Source of the DNA: Hypomesus transpacificus
Taxonomy: Eukaryota > Chordata > Actinopteri > Osmeriformes > Osmeridae
Direction of reading: 5' to 3'
Length of the DNA: 64,000 bases
NCBI RefSeq assembly: GCF_021917145.1
Contig: NC_061070.1
Span: 16,604,827 to 16,668,826 of the forward strand
Shown: in pieces, positions 37,701 through 52,700 of the stretch
How the letters are laid out: each line of letters starts with the position of its first letter
Position numbering within the stretch: position 1 is the first letter of the stretch
Notes under the pieces: generated by a model
What the model was told of the DNA's origin: nothing
Database searches by the model: none
What the model saw: only the letters and a program-made list of their open reading frames with translations
Made by a program: the position numbers and the translations under genes

Positions 37701-40700
37701 AGGATGGGAGATCTCGCAGTAAAACACCAGCCTATCAGCTGCAGGATGGGAGATCTCGCTGTAAAACACCAGCCTATCAGCTGCAGGATGGGAGATCTCG
37801 CTGTAAAACACCAGCCTATCAGCTGCAGGATGGGAGATCTCGCTGTAAAACACCAGCCTATCAGCTGCAGGATGGGAGATCTTGCTGTAAAACACCAGCC
37901 TATCAGCTGCAGCTGGGCCTGAGCCCACCTCTGCTGGCTCGTTACAGAGGAGCTTCCCGCGCTCCCTAAGCCAGACAAACACAATGTGTGAGCAGACAGC
38001 CCTCAGGTGGATGGGGAAAACCTGAAGTTGGTATAACTGAAAAGAACCTCCCCCCAGTCTCCTCCTATGGTTCTCCTCTGGGGGCGCTTGGTCTGAGTGA
38101 GGGGGCGGCGCAGAGGACGGAGGCTCAGGTGTGGCAGTGTGTGAGGATCACTCACCCTGGGTAGAGGAGCATGGCCTTGGCCAGGCTCTCAGAGGCTCTG
38201 GAGAGGTCTGGCACAGAGACACACAGCCTGGAACAGGACAGGAGGCCGCTCTGGAGGAGAAACCAAACACAGCAATCTGATCTCCACATCCACATAGGAG
38301 TTAGGACAGAGAGGATGGCAGCTGTGTCATGAAAACAGAGACTGATGAAAGTCATCACCACTCCAGGCTAATGAGGGTTGTTTATGCAGCATGACCCAGG
38401 TGGCTGTAGAGACCCCTCAGGAAGATTACACACCTGGGACATGCCTTACAAACGGTTGGGGTAAATCATTAATGCATTCTTCCACTGAATCTGAAAATTA
38501 ATTGTAAAGGATGGGGACTTGAAACTCCTACGAACATTGAAAAGCGTTTGGCTGTTGCTGCATGTGTAATCTTTCAACACTGAGCAAAACAAATACGAAC
38601 AAATCTTACGTGAGTGCTCTGTACAGATCTCAGTCCTCAGATGCAGGGAGTCTAACTGCAAGTTTATAGCCCAACAAAACGAAATCATCGACCATTGAGT
38701 GCAGCTGAATATAAAAAAACATCCTGATCGAAAAAGCACTCCAGTAATAGGAGCATAACCTATTTAACAAAAATAAATGGAATCCAAACTATTGACAGGA
38801 ATGGTGTCATGCAATACCCGGCTAATCAAACTGATTTATTGGGTGAGTTTGAAAAGCTACACATATGAAGTGTAGGATTCCCTGTGGTGGTAAACAGAGG
38901 GCTTCTAAATTTACATACAGACTCGACAGTCTGGAAACGTTCCCTAACCCGCTACACCAGCCTCAGCCAAAAAACAATCAGGTACGCAAGCGTTTTGGAC
39001 CACCACCCGAGATCTCTTCTCTCCTCTGAGTTAAAAGCATCCGTAGGAGGAGAGAGGGGGACCAGGGAATACTGGGAGATATTTACAGAGATAGCCGGGA
39101 GGACTCGACACGCATGTCTTTGAAGAGAGATCAGCTTGTTTTATTGTATCACAGACGGCGCAGCTATAATTATGACTCAAGGAAGAATTGCAAAGAACTT
39201 CCTCACTAAAGTATTTATTAAATAAGATATGCAGGAGGAACAGAGGAAACAGACTGACTCCAGGACTCAAAGCCAGATCTCCGGGTGTAAACGGGGTTAG
39301 TGGAAGTGGTGTGGTGTGAGGGGTACCTTGCGTTGCTCTCTGAGCTGGGCCGCTTCACTGGGATGGTTGAAGCGGAACAAGGAGGCCCTGCCGAGCTGCA
39401 CCACAGCACCTGGAGCAGGTCCACACACAGGGAGAAGTCAGAGGCTGGCGATGGAACATCACTGGAGGGGCAGAGGCTTCCTGGCTCATGTGCATCAAAC
39501 CCTGACAGCCCAGCAGTGAACACACACTCACTGTGTGTGGGCACAGACGAGCTCTGTGCGAGCTCTGTGCGAGAGAGAGAGCGAGCGAGAGAGAGCGAGA
39601 AGGAGAGAGAGATGTGCAGCACTGATGTTTACAGGGCCCAAAAATCTGTGTCCAAGCCTTTCAACAGAAATTGGGGACAGACTCTTTCAGACCAGTCACC
39701 CCCCCACCCCCTCTCTCTAACCCCCTTATCCCCTCTTCTCTCGCCCCCCACCAATCTCTGCTCCAACAGGGGGGGGAAGTAGGCCTTTTCTCAGATTGTT
39801 GGAGCCATTTCTGAGCTCTCCACCGGGCATACCTGACAGCTAAACCTGGATAGTCTCATTCCATTTCTCAATCTCTTGCCACTGTTAAGTGAATACACTG
39901 CCGAGAAGTACATAATCGCTCCAGCGAGATTGCCACCGCCATTGCCCAAAAATGAGGATGACTTACCACATAACGCGGCTGGTGGAAACCCTGGAAGTCT
40001 TGTAAAGCTATAGAAAAAGTCTGACACTCTCTCACTCATCTACCACACACCCCAGGATTTTCTTTGGGTCTCCTCTCCCGCTTCCCTTCTCCCTCTCCTG
40101 AGCAGCAAATCCTAATCTTGCTGCTATTAATGACTTCTGACGAGTGACAAAAAGCCCGGGAGTGCATTCTGGGATAGATTGAGGTTGCACCAGGCCTGGA
40201 AATCGTTTATTTACTATGTTTATTTACTACGTTTACTATCGTTTGTTCAAAGAAAATGGCTCCAGATGACTCCGTTTCGGAGGGGGATATCGGCTAAATT
40301 GAAATGGTTGGGGAGAGGAGTGGCCTGGCCCCTTTGATGTGTGGCACACTGTGCTGGTCTTATCTCGCCGGCGGCGGAGTAGCGGGGCATTTGCGGCCAG
40401 AGAGAGCGAGGGAGAGAGAGAGAGAGAGAGAGTGCTCTCCCAACCCTGGAGGACGGAGGAATTTTCTCTCCCCCTGTCTGTGTCGAAGTTTCAGCTCCGC
40501 TCCCTCCTCTGAAAGGGTAATCCGCCATCCCACTTCAACCCCGCCAGCCCTATCAGCTCCATCTGCCAATTAGGTGGAGGACCAGGGGCTTTGTCTGAGA
40601 CTTTGTCCGGGGCCTCTCGCCCTGCAAAATGTTTAGTGAGAGACTTGGCATCTGCCCTGCGGAGAGTAGGCTCCACACGCCCACCCCAGCTCTGAGAACA

Positions 40701-43700
40701 CACACACGGTCACGCCATCGACGGAGAGACAGGAATCTAAAGAGGATTCTGTGAGGCGCGCTGAAAGGCAGCGATCACATCAACCCTAATTAAACGGGAG
40801 CAGCGGTGGTTGCCGTGCCACCCACTGGCTGGCTGGATGTGCTTCTTCAGGAGAGGAGGACATTTGCATGAGAACATTGAAGGAAATGCAACACTCATTG
40901 GTCGATTGTGCACCTGATGTAGTGTGATTTATGCACGATTTGTTTACGGGGGATTAGGATGAACCGTGAAGGACCATGAAGGCTTCCCTGCAGTACTACA
41001 GTAACAGGCCTCTCTTGTGTACCGTCACAGCATTCATTCTCAAAGAGTTAAATACCACTGAATCCATCTTGGGTCATACAAACACTGCAACGCCAGTTAC
41101 CCTGGGTAAGATGTTAATTACCCCGGGTGAGATGATAGTTACCCTGGGTGAGGTGATAGTTACCCTGGGTGAGATGTTAGTTACCCTGTGTGAGGTGATA
41201 GTTACCCTGGGTGAGGTGATCGTTACCCTGGGTGAGGTGATAGTTACCCTGTGTGAGGTGATAGTTACCCTGGGTGAGGTGATAGTTACCCTGTGTGAGG
41301 TGATAGTTGCCCTGGGTGAGGTGATAGTTACCCTGGGTGAGGTGATAGTTACCCTGGGTGAGGTGATAGTTACCCTGGGTGAGGTGGCAGGGCTGATGGA
41401 TCTCCACTCCGTTGACTGAGCACCATGCACCAGGGCTGGGGACCAGAGTGACTGTCCCTGCACAGTTCTCAAACACACAGTGATCGCTCTGGAGCCCAGG
41501 ACCATGGAGCACTGAGAGAGGGAGAGCAGGTTAGAGGGAGAGGCAGAGAGACATAGAAAGAGAGGGGGCAGAGAGAGGAAAAGAGCCTCAATCTCTAGAA
41601 TGACTAAGTGCTCCTTTCACACTGTGCTGCACTATAGACAGCCAGGCTGAGCCAATACCTTCATCCCCCTGACTCACCAATATCCTGATTGGATGATGCC
41701 TCATCTTGACCAACCAGAGTTCTTCCCTCCTGCAATGAGAGTGCCATCAGAGAGGGCCAGGCTGGACGACAGGATGTAACCACAGGGATGAATTGCTATG
41801 GATTTTCTAGATTTAATAACAGCGGCGTCTTGGCGCTTATGTGTTTGTATTGATTCCGGAGGCGTCCGTACGGGCCTCGCTCCTCACTTTCAGATGATAG
41901 AGGATGATGCCTGTGCTCAGGAGGTCCTCGTCAATGCCTATGAGGTGAGGCAGAGCCGAGTCCAGCACCACCCCACTCCCCTCCTTCCTCAGGGCCAGGG
42001 TCTCCTCCTGAAGGGGACACACACAGAGAAATCACCCTCCTCTCACAGCCTAGCACACAGATATAAAACATAAAACCGCTGACAGACATTTAATAGCAAA
42101 CAGCAAGAAAAGTGAATTCTTTATGAGTGCTCTTCCTTGCCCGAAGGCCAAGCTGAATAATAGCAGCTCTCCAACCATGTGTCGCAGCGATAGCAGCAGA
42201 TTGGCTGAAGGCGAGAGAGGGGTCATAAATCATTCAGATTGCCATGGCTACAGTCAAACTGCGCACGGTGTTCACCAAGCGACGCCGTAGCAACCACGTA
42301 GAGGCCTGAGGAGAGGGTGCGTGGCACGCATCATTTGGGTGATTGTTTATAGACATGTCGGTTCTCCAGGGCCATTATAACCCCTGTGACAGTCGAGTTA
42401 GTCGATCACGGATCTGGACAACTTCAGCCGGCATCAGCACGGTAAACACATCGCTGGGGACGCTGAAAAGGTCACACAAAGGTCACACAAAGGTCACACA
42501 AAGGTCAAAGATTCACTTTTTATGGATGCCATCTCCAGCCTGTTCCATTCATATGAATGAACAGTGCCACACCATACCCTGGTGTACACAGCATGATGTG
42601 ATATATATGACAACAAGTGGAATATTGGGGGAAATATACATTATTATAAAAACTATTTCATGAACGCACCATTTTCTACCGAGGGAAATTATATTTATTC
42701 ATACAAAGATTCTATCAGATTATAAATAAAAGGAAGGGTTTAAAGTCCATATTTTACACACAAGTCTGTGATTAATGCTGCCCTATTGCGCTGACATTCA
42801 GATTACAGGCCATCGCACCCCAACATTACCAGTCACATCAGAAACTCAGAAGTCAGCCTAAATCAATGTCCACGTGAAAAATCCATTCTGCATCTCCGAA
42901 AATCTCTGCTAAATATGTATTAAATGGCATTTCAGCACCTCAACAGGAAGGTGATGAGAGGCAGAAAAATTGCTGTAATCTGTGAAATACATTTTTCCAG
43001 CCAAGTTTGGCTCCTGCTCTGATGAGCACCATAGGGTCTACGCTTCACCACACAGCTGACGCTAGAGCATGTGCAACACACTGCCAACCTGAGAGAGTCT
43101 CAGAGCTGTGTGTGTGTGTGTGTGTGATAGTGTGTGCGTGTGAGAGAGAGAGTGTGGGAACCATTAACACCTGAAACAAGTCAGGCTAAAATCCTTGCCG
43201 GAATGAATTCCACTCGGTTTAAAAGGAATGCAGAATGATCAGAAAGGGAGTGTTTTAACAAAGATCTACCTTGAAAAAACGATATCAGACATGGGAACAA
43301 AACAGGAAACCTATTGAAGACCTGTCCCACCCCCACCCCCACTCCTCCCAGGCAGGCCTTGAGAGACACAAGGTTACTGAAACGTACGTTAAGTTAAGCA
43401 ATTAAAGGATTGCTAACTTCCTGGTGCGGGTTCAAGGCTAACAACCTTTTCTTCTCTAAGCCATGGCCTCTACTCAATGGGTGAGAGAGTGTGTGTGTGT
43501 GTGTGAGAGAGAGAGACAGAGTGGGTGTGTGGCCCTGTCAGAAGAATCCGCTGTGTTAAGCTGTGGGACTCACACCTCAAATTGCGACGGATTAGCATAA
43601 GTACCTTCCCAAGAGGCCGAGCAGAAAATATCTAACATCCGGAAGATTCAGTCAATACCCTGCGTGATCTAGCTCCCCTCCCCCTCTGCCTCCCCCCTCT

Positions 43701-46700
43701 GCCTCCCCCTCTGCCTCCCCCTCTGCCTCCCCCTCTGCCTCCCCCTCTACAGAGATGGGTCAAATCCTTTTTTCTAATGAAGAGGGAGAGACATCGACTC
43801 TGGCTCTGTACTTAATTAAAGGGATTCTTCACAGACTTCATTAGAGGTGAGGTTCGGTCTGGCCCATTAATGCACTGTGTCACTTTCCACAGACATCAGG
43901 ACAAGATGAGATTTTTCCCTCTCTCTCTCTCTCGCACACGCGCACACGCACACACGTCTCAAGTATCAGCCATGAACCTAGGCTGCCACAAAACAAGTTG
44001 GACTTCTGACTGTGGTGAGAATGTCTCTTGCTCTCCTTCCCTCCCACTCTCCTCTTCTCACTTCCCCTCTCCTCTCCTCACTTCCCCTCTCCTCCCTCTC
44101 CTTTTCTCACTACCCCTCTCCTCCCTCTTTCCCTCTCTGCACATCCCCCATGCTTCACTCTGATTGAGGCAGGTGGTGAGAATAATTAACTCTGCCCCAG
44201 ACAAGCAGCCAGGCTTGGGCAGCGTTTAAGTTCCCATTAAAGCCATCATCTGCAGTTGGGTCGAAATTTTAATGGATTTCTGAGCGCTTCAGCTCCTCAT
44301 GTTTCCCCTTTTGCTATGCAGAGGAGAGCTGCTCGATAGGCTAACCAATCAGCTCATCCTTCTCCCCCTCCATCTCTCATCCCCCCCCCCCTCTCTCTCC
44401 TGGAAGGGTCCACAACAAGCCCGCGTCGATGGCACCCTCTCACCCAAGGAGACGGTTCCCTCCAGAGAAGCTCTGTGGATCCAGGAGACGTCATGTCTCT
44501 GGTCAAATTAAGACGTTCTCAGACTCAGACGAGTCCAGTTCTGCTTGTAAGGTTCCTTTGTGGTTACTCGCTTAAAAATATATTTTTATTTTATATATAT
44601 ATATATATAAGTAGTTGAATACTCAATTGTTCGCTGACACGGTGAACGAACCAAGTTTCTGAGCATCAAAGGTCATCTACGATGATGTATCAAGGGTAAC
44701 TGCTGACAGGGTGTGGTTGTGATAAGGTCATGAGACACAGTAATGATGAAATATGGTGTATAAGTGCTGACTGAACAGAGTAAATGGAGAGTGAACATAG
44801 GCAGAACCAGGAAACACACCGTTCTAGATTTCCTCTACACCGTCTGCTGATCCCAGCAAGTTGGAGTCCAGGGAAATACAAACATTACCTTGATCAGAGA
44901 GATTGGAAATTCTTTTCAACGCCGTTTCTCCCCAAACACTGAAACAAAGTCTGGTTCCTCCCAGAACGTTTAGTGGAGAAACACTCCCATCGATTTTCAT
45001 TTGCTATTTCCTGTTCCAACCTTCCTACAGAACACTGAAACATTTATAAAAATCACACATCACCACATTTTTCCAAAGCATCGTTTCGAAATATCAAGAC
45101 CCACCAGAGATAAAAACTAAGATGGGAAAAATTCTCGTTCTAACAGGGTCTCGGTTTGTGTCAGAACCAGTCAATTTCTGCTTTTTCTCCACCTTCTCTT
45201 GCTCCTAGTACCTCATCTTCCTTCCCCAACCCTGCTCTTCCTGACACGTGTCTACGGCTCAGGCTGCTCTTGAACCTGTCTCACATTCATTCCCTTTCTT
45301 ACGTGCCCTGTAGCCAATCTAAGAAGCCGAGGACGAATACATTTGGATTCCAAATTTGCCTCGGATACAGAATTACAATTCTGTTTAAGCCGTTCTCGGA
45401 CGACTTGCCGCCTCACAACCTAAACAGCAAATTACTTGAGCTTTCCCTGAGAAACTCATCAAACACGTTTGACTTACAGTCACACGAACGGGGGTCAGGG
45501 GGTCGTGCCAGTGTCTGGGTGTGTGCGGACTGCGGACCCGAGGAACAGCAGAGACCAGGAGTCCTGTCCTCACACGACAGGAAGTCCACAGGAAGTACAA
45601 AGGAAGTCCACAGGAAGTCCACAGACGAGCTGCGTCGTCTAATTTACCCAAATAAACCAAGTCAACAAAGGTTTGCAGCGTTACAAGTGCCGTGGTAATG
45701 TTAGCCCTTTCAGTCTTTAGACATCTCATTAGCTACTGTAGTTCTGGATTTTGAATCGAGCTAAGTGATTTCCTTGGCGACAGACAGGAGGCCGTTGTGT
45801 AGACGGAAAGCTGAAAGGGAGGCCGTCTCCTCAGAGCTCACTGCCTCTCCTGCATTCAGCACAGGAAACCAGCATTTTTCATCGGCGCAGAATGCAAATG
45901 TACGGGGGATGACAAATGTCAAATCCATAAAGTCATTCATCAAACACTTAGAGTTATGGCAACATCAGTGAGCCAGCCGCTTGCCAGTGGAGTGGCCTTT
46001 CAGTCGGGTGTCACGTTGTGTCATGCATCATAACCGCCCTCTTGAAGGGAGACACACAGCCACGATAAGCGCCCCGCTGCTCGGCCCCAGACCCTCCGCC
46101 CCAGACCCTCTGCCCCAGAGCCCCCACCCCAAAGCCTCCGCCCCAGACCCTGGTCTGGTAAAAGCATCCGCCTCACTTCACCTCCCCTTCAACACGAAAG
46201 CTGAGATTTACAACATGGCTCCTTTAACGAGCGAGCAGGGTGCTCAGGAATGGACTCTCCATGTGCTGCTAATCAAGACCTCTTAATTAGAGGGGGAGGC
46301 AGCTTGTAATGAGCTCTCATGTACCATCCTGATTTAGGCTTCATCTGCCACTGCCAGCCTCTCTCTAGGAGTCCCACAGCGAACCACCCACACACTCCAG
46401 TCAACAACCAAGTCCTAATAAGCACGCTCTCGATGGGATTCAGGTGTAGGTGGTCGAAGATATTTCATAATCACTTCGTTATGAATTCGCCACAACACGT
46501 TATTTGATCATTGTAAATGATCGGTCAGACCCAAGTCTGTCTCCTCATGGATACCTCTCATTCAGGAAATCACACAGCTGTTCCAACTCTCACCTCTGGT
46601 AAGGGAACGCTGGTGAGTTGTTTTTCAGATTGGGGTTTAGAACTGTGCAGTCTGTCAACACAGACTGGGTTGAAAGCTACTGTAAAGAATGTCTTCACAT

Positions 46701-49700
46701 TGCATCCATTGAAATTATGATTCTATATAAAAATGCCTTATTGGCTCTGTCCCAAATCAACGAGTGCGTGTTGGGCTGGCTGAGTGAGGCATGCTGGGGG
46801 ATATATTCTTTAAGGCACATCTCTGCTCTCCTCCGCTCTCCTCTCCTCTGCTCTCCTCTGCTCCTCTCCTCCCTCAGGGGCGAGAGAAGGCACATCTGAA
46901 GCTGTCCCTCATTGGCTCTCTCCTTTGTCAAATGTTGACTTCAGGACCGTTAAACCATCTCTAATGGCAGCTGGATATCATTCTCATCCAAATAGCTGGA
47001 AAATTAAATATAAATGGCACCTGGGTTGCTACTTTTATTACACTGAGAGTCCAAGTTCTGGATCTCTGAAGAGCTACAGTGACACCTCATGGTCAGATGT
47101 GTGAACTGCGAGCAGAGAAATAAAGACATTTGGCCAGCTGAAAATGAACCCGGCTGAAATAGAAATATCACTGAACACATCTACAACCTTGCCACTTGGC
47201 CGTTAATGAAGCCATTCATGTAAGAGCTCTAATAACTACTGCTGTGTGTCTGAATAGAGGGCCGATCTCATTAAATCTGTTCAATCCAATTGTCGCGAGA
47301 TGACCCATCCTGCTCTGCTATTATAGTGGGAGTTACATAAAAAATACTAGATATTGTTTGTCACAAGTCTTCATCCATCCACAATGGCTGTTGAATTAAT
47401 TGTCCATCACAAATACTGCTCAATATCCTGGTGCAGCCAAATCATTATGTTGAGCAAAAGGCCTTCAGGCAACTAGAACATCATTTAATCCTGAAGTACA
47501 AAAGCATTCATCCAAACAAAAGTTTTTATAAGCCCCCTTACTAGTGGTACTTTCAAACAATGACTATGGTATTTGCAAGTAATATTCCTCTACGTTCAGC
47601 CACAGAGCAAAGACTGAAGACAAAAACAAAGAGAGGGAACTAGAAAACATGACAACAAAGAGCTACATCAAGTGATTATCCTCAATTACGGCGCTCTGAA
47701 AACCAACCAGCTCATTTCCATGTAGCAGTGAGCTGAGAAAACACACTGGGCTTCTGTGAGTCGAGGAAACCCACCGTAAATTGCTCCCAGGATACTTTGG
47801 AAGTTTTTAGATTTTTTTCTTCTCCCCCCAAGTTGGCTTCTTCACAGAAAAGCTTCTTCTAACAGAATGGTAAATGACACCAGCCAGCCAAGGACTAAAA
47901 CATTAAATTCGGCAAATATGTCAAGCTCATGTGGCCTTCTAAGTCTCACGGCAACTGGACAGACGGCTCCTAAGCTCTGACACGGCACAGGGCCATCTGT
48001 TCGGCTGGGTCTGGTTAGGGGGGTGTATGTGTGTCTGTCTGGGGAGGAAGGAACAGAGAGAAACCCACACAGACAGACAAGGACCGAGGCAACAAAACAA
48101 GTTACGACATCAGCTCTTCAGAAACGCTTTCCGGGAATTACATCAGGAGGTAAAAGACATGGGTAATCACACCTTCAGGATGTTCTGTGTTTCTCCCCAC
48201 TTGCTCGCCCACTCCTTGGTCAGCTCCAGCACCTACACGAGGGCAGAGAGAGAGCGGGGTTCTGACTTCACGTTTTCCGGAAGGAACGCGCAGCCGTGAC
48301 GTGGAGGAGACACCGGTGTTGGGCTCACCTTGGCCTCGTTCCGGTGAAGTTTCTTCTCCACTCGGAGTGTGGAGGCCGGGTCCCCTGAGAGGTCCTGAGG
48401 ACAGACAGACGACCCAGAACATGACCCTCACGTGTTAACAAATGCATGGCTACAAAAAAAGAAGAAAAAAAAGAAACCATCGCCCATAATCTACATTTAG
48501 GAAGTACTTCTTTCACAACAGAGTTCTGGACCTCGACTTAATCTCTGAACCTCCCAAGGTGTCTTCAATTTTTTTCTTTCTCTGAGGGTTCAGTTGGTTT
48601 AGGTGCAGTTCGATGGGCGTATGTGAATCCCTTTGTGACACTGCACTGCACAACAAAAAAAAGCTGTACACATCCATTTCATTGGCTCTCTCTGCGAGGG
48701 GAGCTCACCTGATTGGCCGGTCCCACCATGTCTCTCAGCCGGGCGATCTCCGCCTGCAGCTCCCTAATGACCCGCACGCTCGGGTCCTCGTTCACCATCG
48801 GAGAGTTGACGATGTTTTTAGCTCTGTTAGCATAGCGCAGGGTGCTAAGAGTCTCTCCGTAGTTGACATCAGCTGGGGAAAGGGCTGTGAGGACCAATCA
48901 CACATTCCCACGTAGCACAAAGGTAAGGGTCAAAGGTCATTCCTAAATGAACGTTGACCCACACCTCAACCCCTGACCACCCCCACCCCTAAGGTTACGC
49001 AACACTATCACCTCCATCTCCAGGACGTTAGAGGCCACGCTTGGATGGGCTCTGAGACCTTCCCTCAGGGTGGGCCTGGAGTGGTGCTCCCCATCAGAAG
49101 GATGTTCTGTACCTGCGATCATGATGGTCTTGGAGTTCCCTCCCAGACTGTCCTTTAGGAGCCACGTCAGAACCGAGTCTCTGTAGGGAACGAACACCAG
49201 CTTCCTCTTCCTGGAGGCCTGGGGACCATGTCCACTGTCACTCAGGTCAGCTGGCATCACGTGGCACACAAACACACCAATTAAATAAGTCTTAGTGGGT
49301 TCTAACAGTAGGAAGATTCTCGCCTGAAAGATACTTGGAGGGAGGGGGGGCCCAGGAGACAACCTGAAGGGGACGACTCCCTCAGCATTTCAGACTACAA
49401 CAACAAAGAGCTGGTCCTAGAAATATCATTTAGCAGCACAAGCATGATTTTAATTACATGAGAATTTGAGTTCTAGTGCAGAGGACTGAGGTAAGTGTGC
49501 GAGGCGGTAGTTGTGTTATCACACAGAGAACTGAGGTAAGTGTGCGAGGCGGTGGGCAAGTTAGACGCACCCAGTGCTGAGATGACGCTGCCCAGCGTGA
49601 CGAGGGAGCGGTTGATGTTGGCCCCCTCCTTCAGCCTGGCCCCAGAGGAGCGTGTGGCGTCTGCTCGCTCGCTGCCGGCCAGATCCACCAGGTGGACCTT

Positions 49701-52700
49701 GCTCACTGTCTCACTCGGCAGGGCAGGGTCAAACCGGGCCTGAGGGCAGAGGGAACACACACACACACGCATACATTAGACAGACACATACACAAAACTG
49801 AGGAAGAGACATGTACACACACAAAGATATCATATTCAAGGTGCATTTAGAGCCTGATATGCAGATTTTCTGTGTACATAGAAGCTTGTGTCTCTGTGAG
49901 GTCAAGAGGTCATGCAGCGAGGCCTCCCTCTGAGCAGAATATAGCACACAGCCCAGACAGTTAGGAGACAGTAAGGCAAAACATGTACAAACTGGGACTT
50001 ATGTGATTAACGAACACTTCACCTGCTGAACGTTCTAGTGTATCAAGTGTACTGACCACTGAAGACCCGTTAAGGAAGCAATTCTGTGCATTTCATGTTT
50101 GAACATGTCCACTACTGTATTTAAGCTCTCTAAAGAGAGATGTTTCTCACTCATGCTAGCCACTCTGTTGTGGATTGGTGGCATGATCTGACGCTGAACT
50201 ATTAAAACCGAGTCGACCCTTTTTTCTAATTGTCGTGACTCTTTCTGGCCTGCCTGCTGAGAGGTCCATCCTTACGGTGCCTCGAGACAGACCCTCTCCA
50301 ACACTTATAATATGGACCTGGCTTTGGAAACAAGACATGGTCATAGTAACGTCAAGTCCGAGTCCTGCTGTGCACCTGAGTAAAGTGGATGGTGAAGATG
50401 GCATGGGAGCGGCTGCTGACGTCGTTCATGGCCGTGCACGCCGTGGTGCGCCTGGCGTTCCCCGACGCCATCAGGTCCTCCACCTCGCTGTAGTGATGCA
50501 CCTGGTGCTGGGACAGGCCTGACGACACACACACACCCCAGCCATCAGCACCGGGCCCAGGGCAGCCACACAGGCCCTGTCGGAGCTCCAGAGACGAGGG
50601 GACATTACAGAAGTCTTACCCTGGACGTAAGGCCCATCCTTGGGATGCTCCCTCACCCTCAGGCTGCCCTTCACCATGGTCGTCTTCTGGAGGAGGTCTT
50701 GCACTCTCTCGTTGTAGATTTCTATGTAGCTGGTACCATAGGAGGAGAACAAGTATTTTCACAATAAGAGTATTTTTGATAATCATTGTGTAGGGTTGGA
50801 TGGTGAAGGCTGAGGAACAACTTCTACTTTAATGGCTGCGTTTGGTGATCCGATTGTTTTTGCCACCATTGAGTTCCTGTTTAATGATGGGCATAAAATG
50901 ATTGCATTTTTAAAAAGCTATTCCCTGATCAAAACCGAACTAAAGCATGACTACACTGAAATCTGCAGATTAAAATGTAACACTTGAAGTGAGAGCTATT
51001 ATTTCTCCCTCATAGTTTATGCATTGACTGCAAAACTAATTCATAACAAATTACTATTTCCACAATTTAACAAAGAAAGTGGTTGTTAACATGAATTTGA
51101 AAGTGAAAGTGATTAGCTTTTTGGAAAACAAATCAACTACATTCTACATTTATTACCTGCACCTATGTTTTATGTTCACAAATTAATCCTGAAATAATTC
51201 TACCTGATTAGTTTGCGGAGCTTTTAATGTTTATTAAATTATATTTGTTCTTCCTTGAAAGCTGCATTTAAAAAAAAAAGATTTAAGCACCAAAAGGATT
51301 AAACAAGCCAAGTGTTTGTATTCTCTGGTTCTGCATTAGCTTCTGGAGGGAAGGAAAACAAATTAAAATGTGATCCTATTTGGAAATGACCCCGTTCACA
51401 AAAGGAACTGAATCTCTTCTTGTCCCGTAGTCTCGAGTCGGCAGAAAATTCCATCAAGGGCTCAAGGTCAGACGTTCATTAAGACAGGACTGTCAGCTAA
51501 CTGCTCCTAATTCATCATGCAGATGTGAAGAGGCTGGGTGTTAACCTTTGGGGCATCCTGTCCAGGCAGCCTGTCGGGACATAACTGAGGGTCTTGCCAG
51601 GAAATTGCAGTGAACTCGCAAAGAGAAACGCCTGTGGTCGACATCAGACTTCTCTGGCCATGTGACAGTCATTACAAGGTGCTCGACACATGCTCCTAAC
51701 TTCCTTCTGCTGTACAGCTTCCTGTCAGGCGAAAAGGCTATTTAAACAGCTAACGCTAGACCAGTTCATCGTGTATCCATCCTTTATCAGAGACCTATAT
51801 CTCTCAGAACAGAGAAGCTTGTCCTATATCCTATATCTATCCTACATCCATCTATAGGCCTTTATATATGGATATGGGTCCAGGTCCAGTATTGAGGGCA
51901 ATCTGCAGCTATATTCTGACACATACATTATGAGGCCTTGTTGGAAACCAACCAATCAGCTGACCCCTTACCTGACCTCCATGAGGAAGGATGTCCCATC
52001 AGTCTGGCTGTTTGCAGCTCCTTGACAGAACAAGCCTTCGCAGATCCTCGGGATCAGCCCCACATCGCCCTGTGTCCACAGGAAACACATCACATACATG
52101 TGACACTCAGACATCCAATCACCGAAGACAGTCCCAGGAAGCCAGATTCCACCAGAAGAGAATTCAATTTGGTCTCCCTACTTTCTCATAACGCAGCTGA
52201 ATCTCTCCTCCTCCGCGCACACGAGCGCAGACATGCTAAGACATCCTAATAACATTCCAAACACCAGCTTGTCTGATTTGGAGCCAAACAACAATTCCTG
52301 AGTCTGATGGACCCCTTTGTTTAATTACCATCCAGCAGATAGAGAATATGAAGAGGCCTGTATGATTATCAAGCATGTTGACAGTCACCCTCATGATGAC
52401 CTTGTATAAGTCTCCGGGTAGACAAGAAGAAATCTCATTAGCTGCCTGAGTTTCCAGCGCTGGGGCAAGGTGAGCAGAGCAAGCAGACACTGCTACCCAC
52501 ATCACATGTTCTTATTAGTGGGGAGCAGCTTGTGGATGGAGTGATGGAGGAGAAGAGAGCGCGTCTACTGAGAGGATGCCATTAGTCAGGCGGTAATTTG
52601 GAGGAGATTGTGTGTGAGTGTGTGATCTTGAGTGTGAACTGCTTGAGAAAGATAACTACTCCTAAACATTCAACTGACATACAACTGATGGCCCTAATCT

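Larger units (their letters stand above)
42008..48172 (-). other. Long intron 12 of the kinesin gene
   Basis: A 6.2-kb GT-AG intron, the largest of the gene. It holds the DR5 array (42469-42507), a CT-rich 13-bp repeat (43678-43750), a (GT)n near 43100 and another near 43490, and a Pro-codon-like CCCCAGACCCTCCG repeat at 46078-46150. No nested gene is recognised. Confidence 0.8.

Noticed and set aside
37449-37914. CRISPR-like array
   Set aside because: Units are tandem with no unique spacers, and the genome is eukaryotic; it is a minisatellite.
37278-37982. 234-codon minus ORF with 14-aa repeats
   Set aside because: Produced by the 42-bp minisatellite; the kinesin exons on either side join in phase without it.
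45156-45698. 180-codon plus ORF inside kinesin intron 12
   Set aside because: Low-complexity Ser/Pro start and a small internal GGAAGTCCACA repeat; no recognisable domain.
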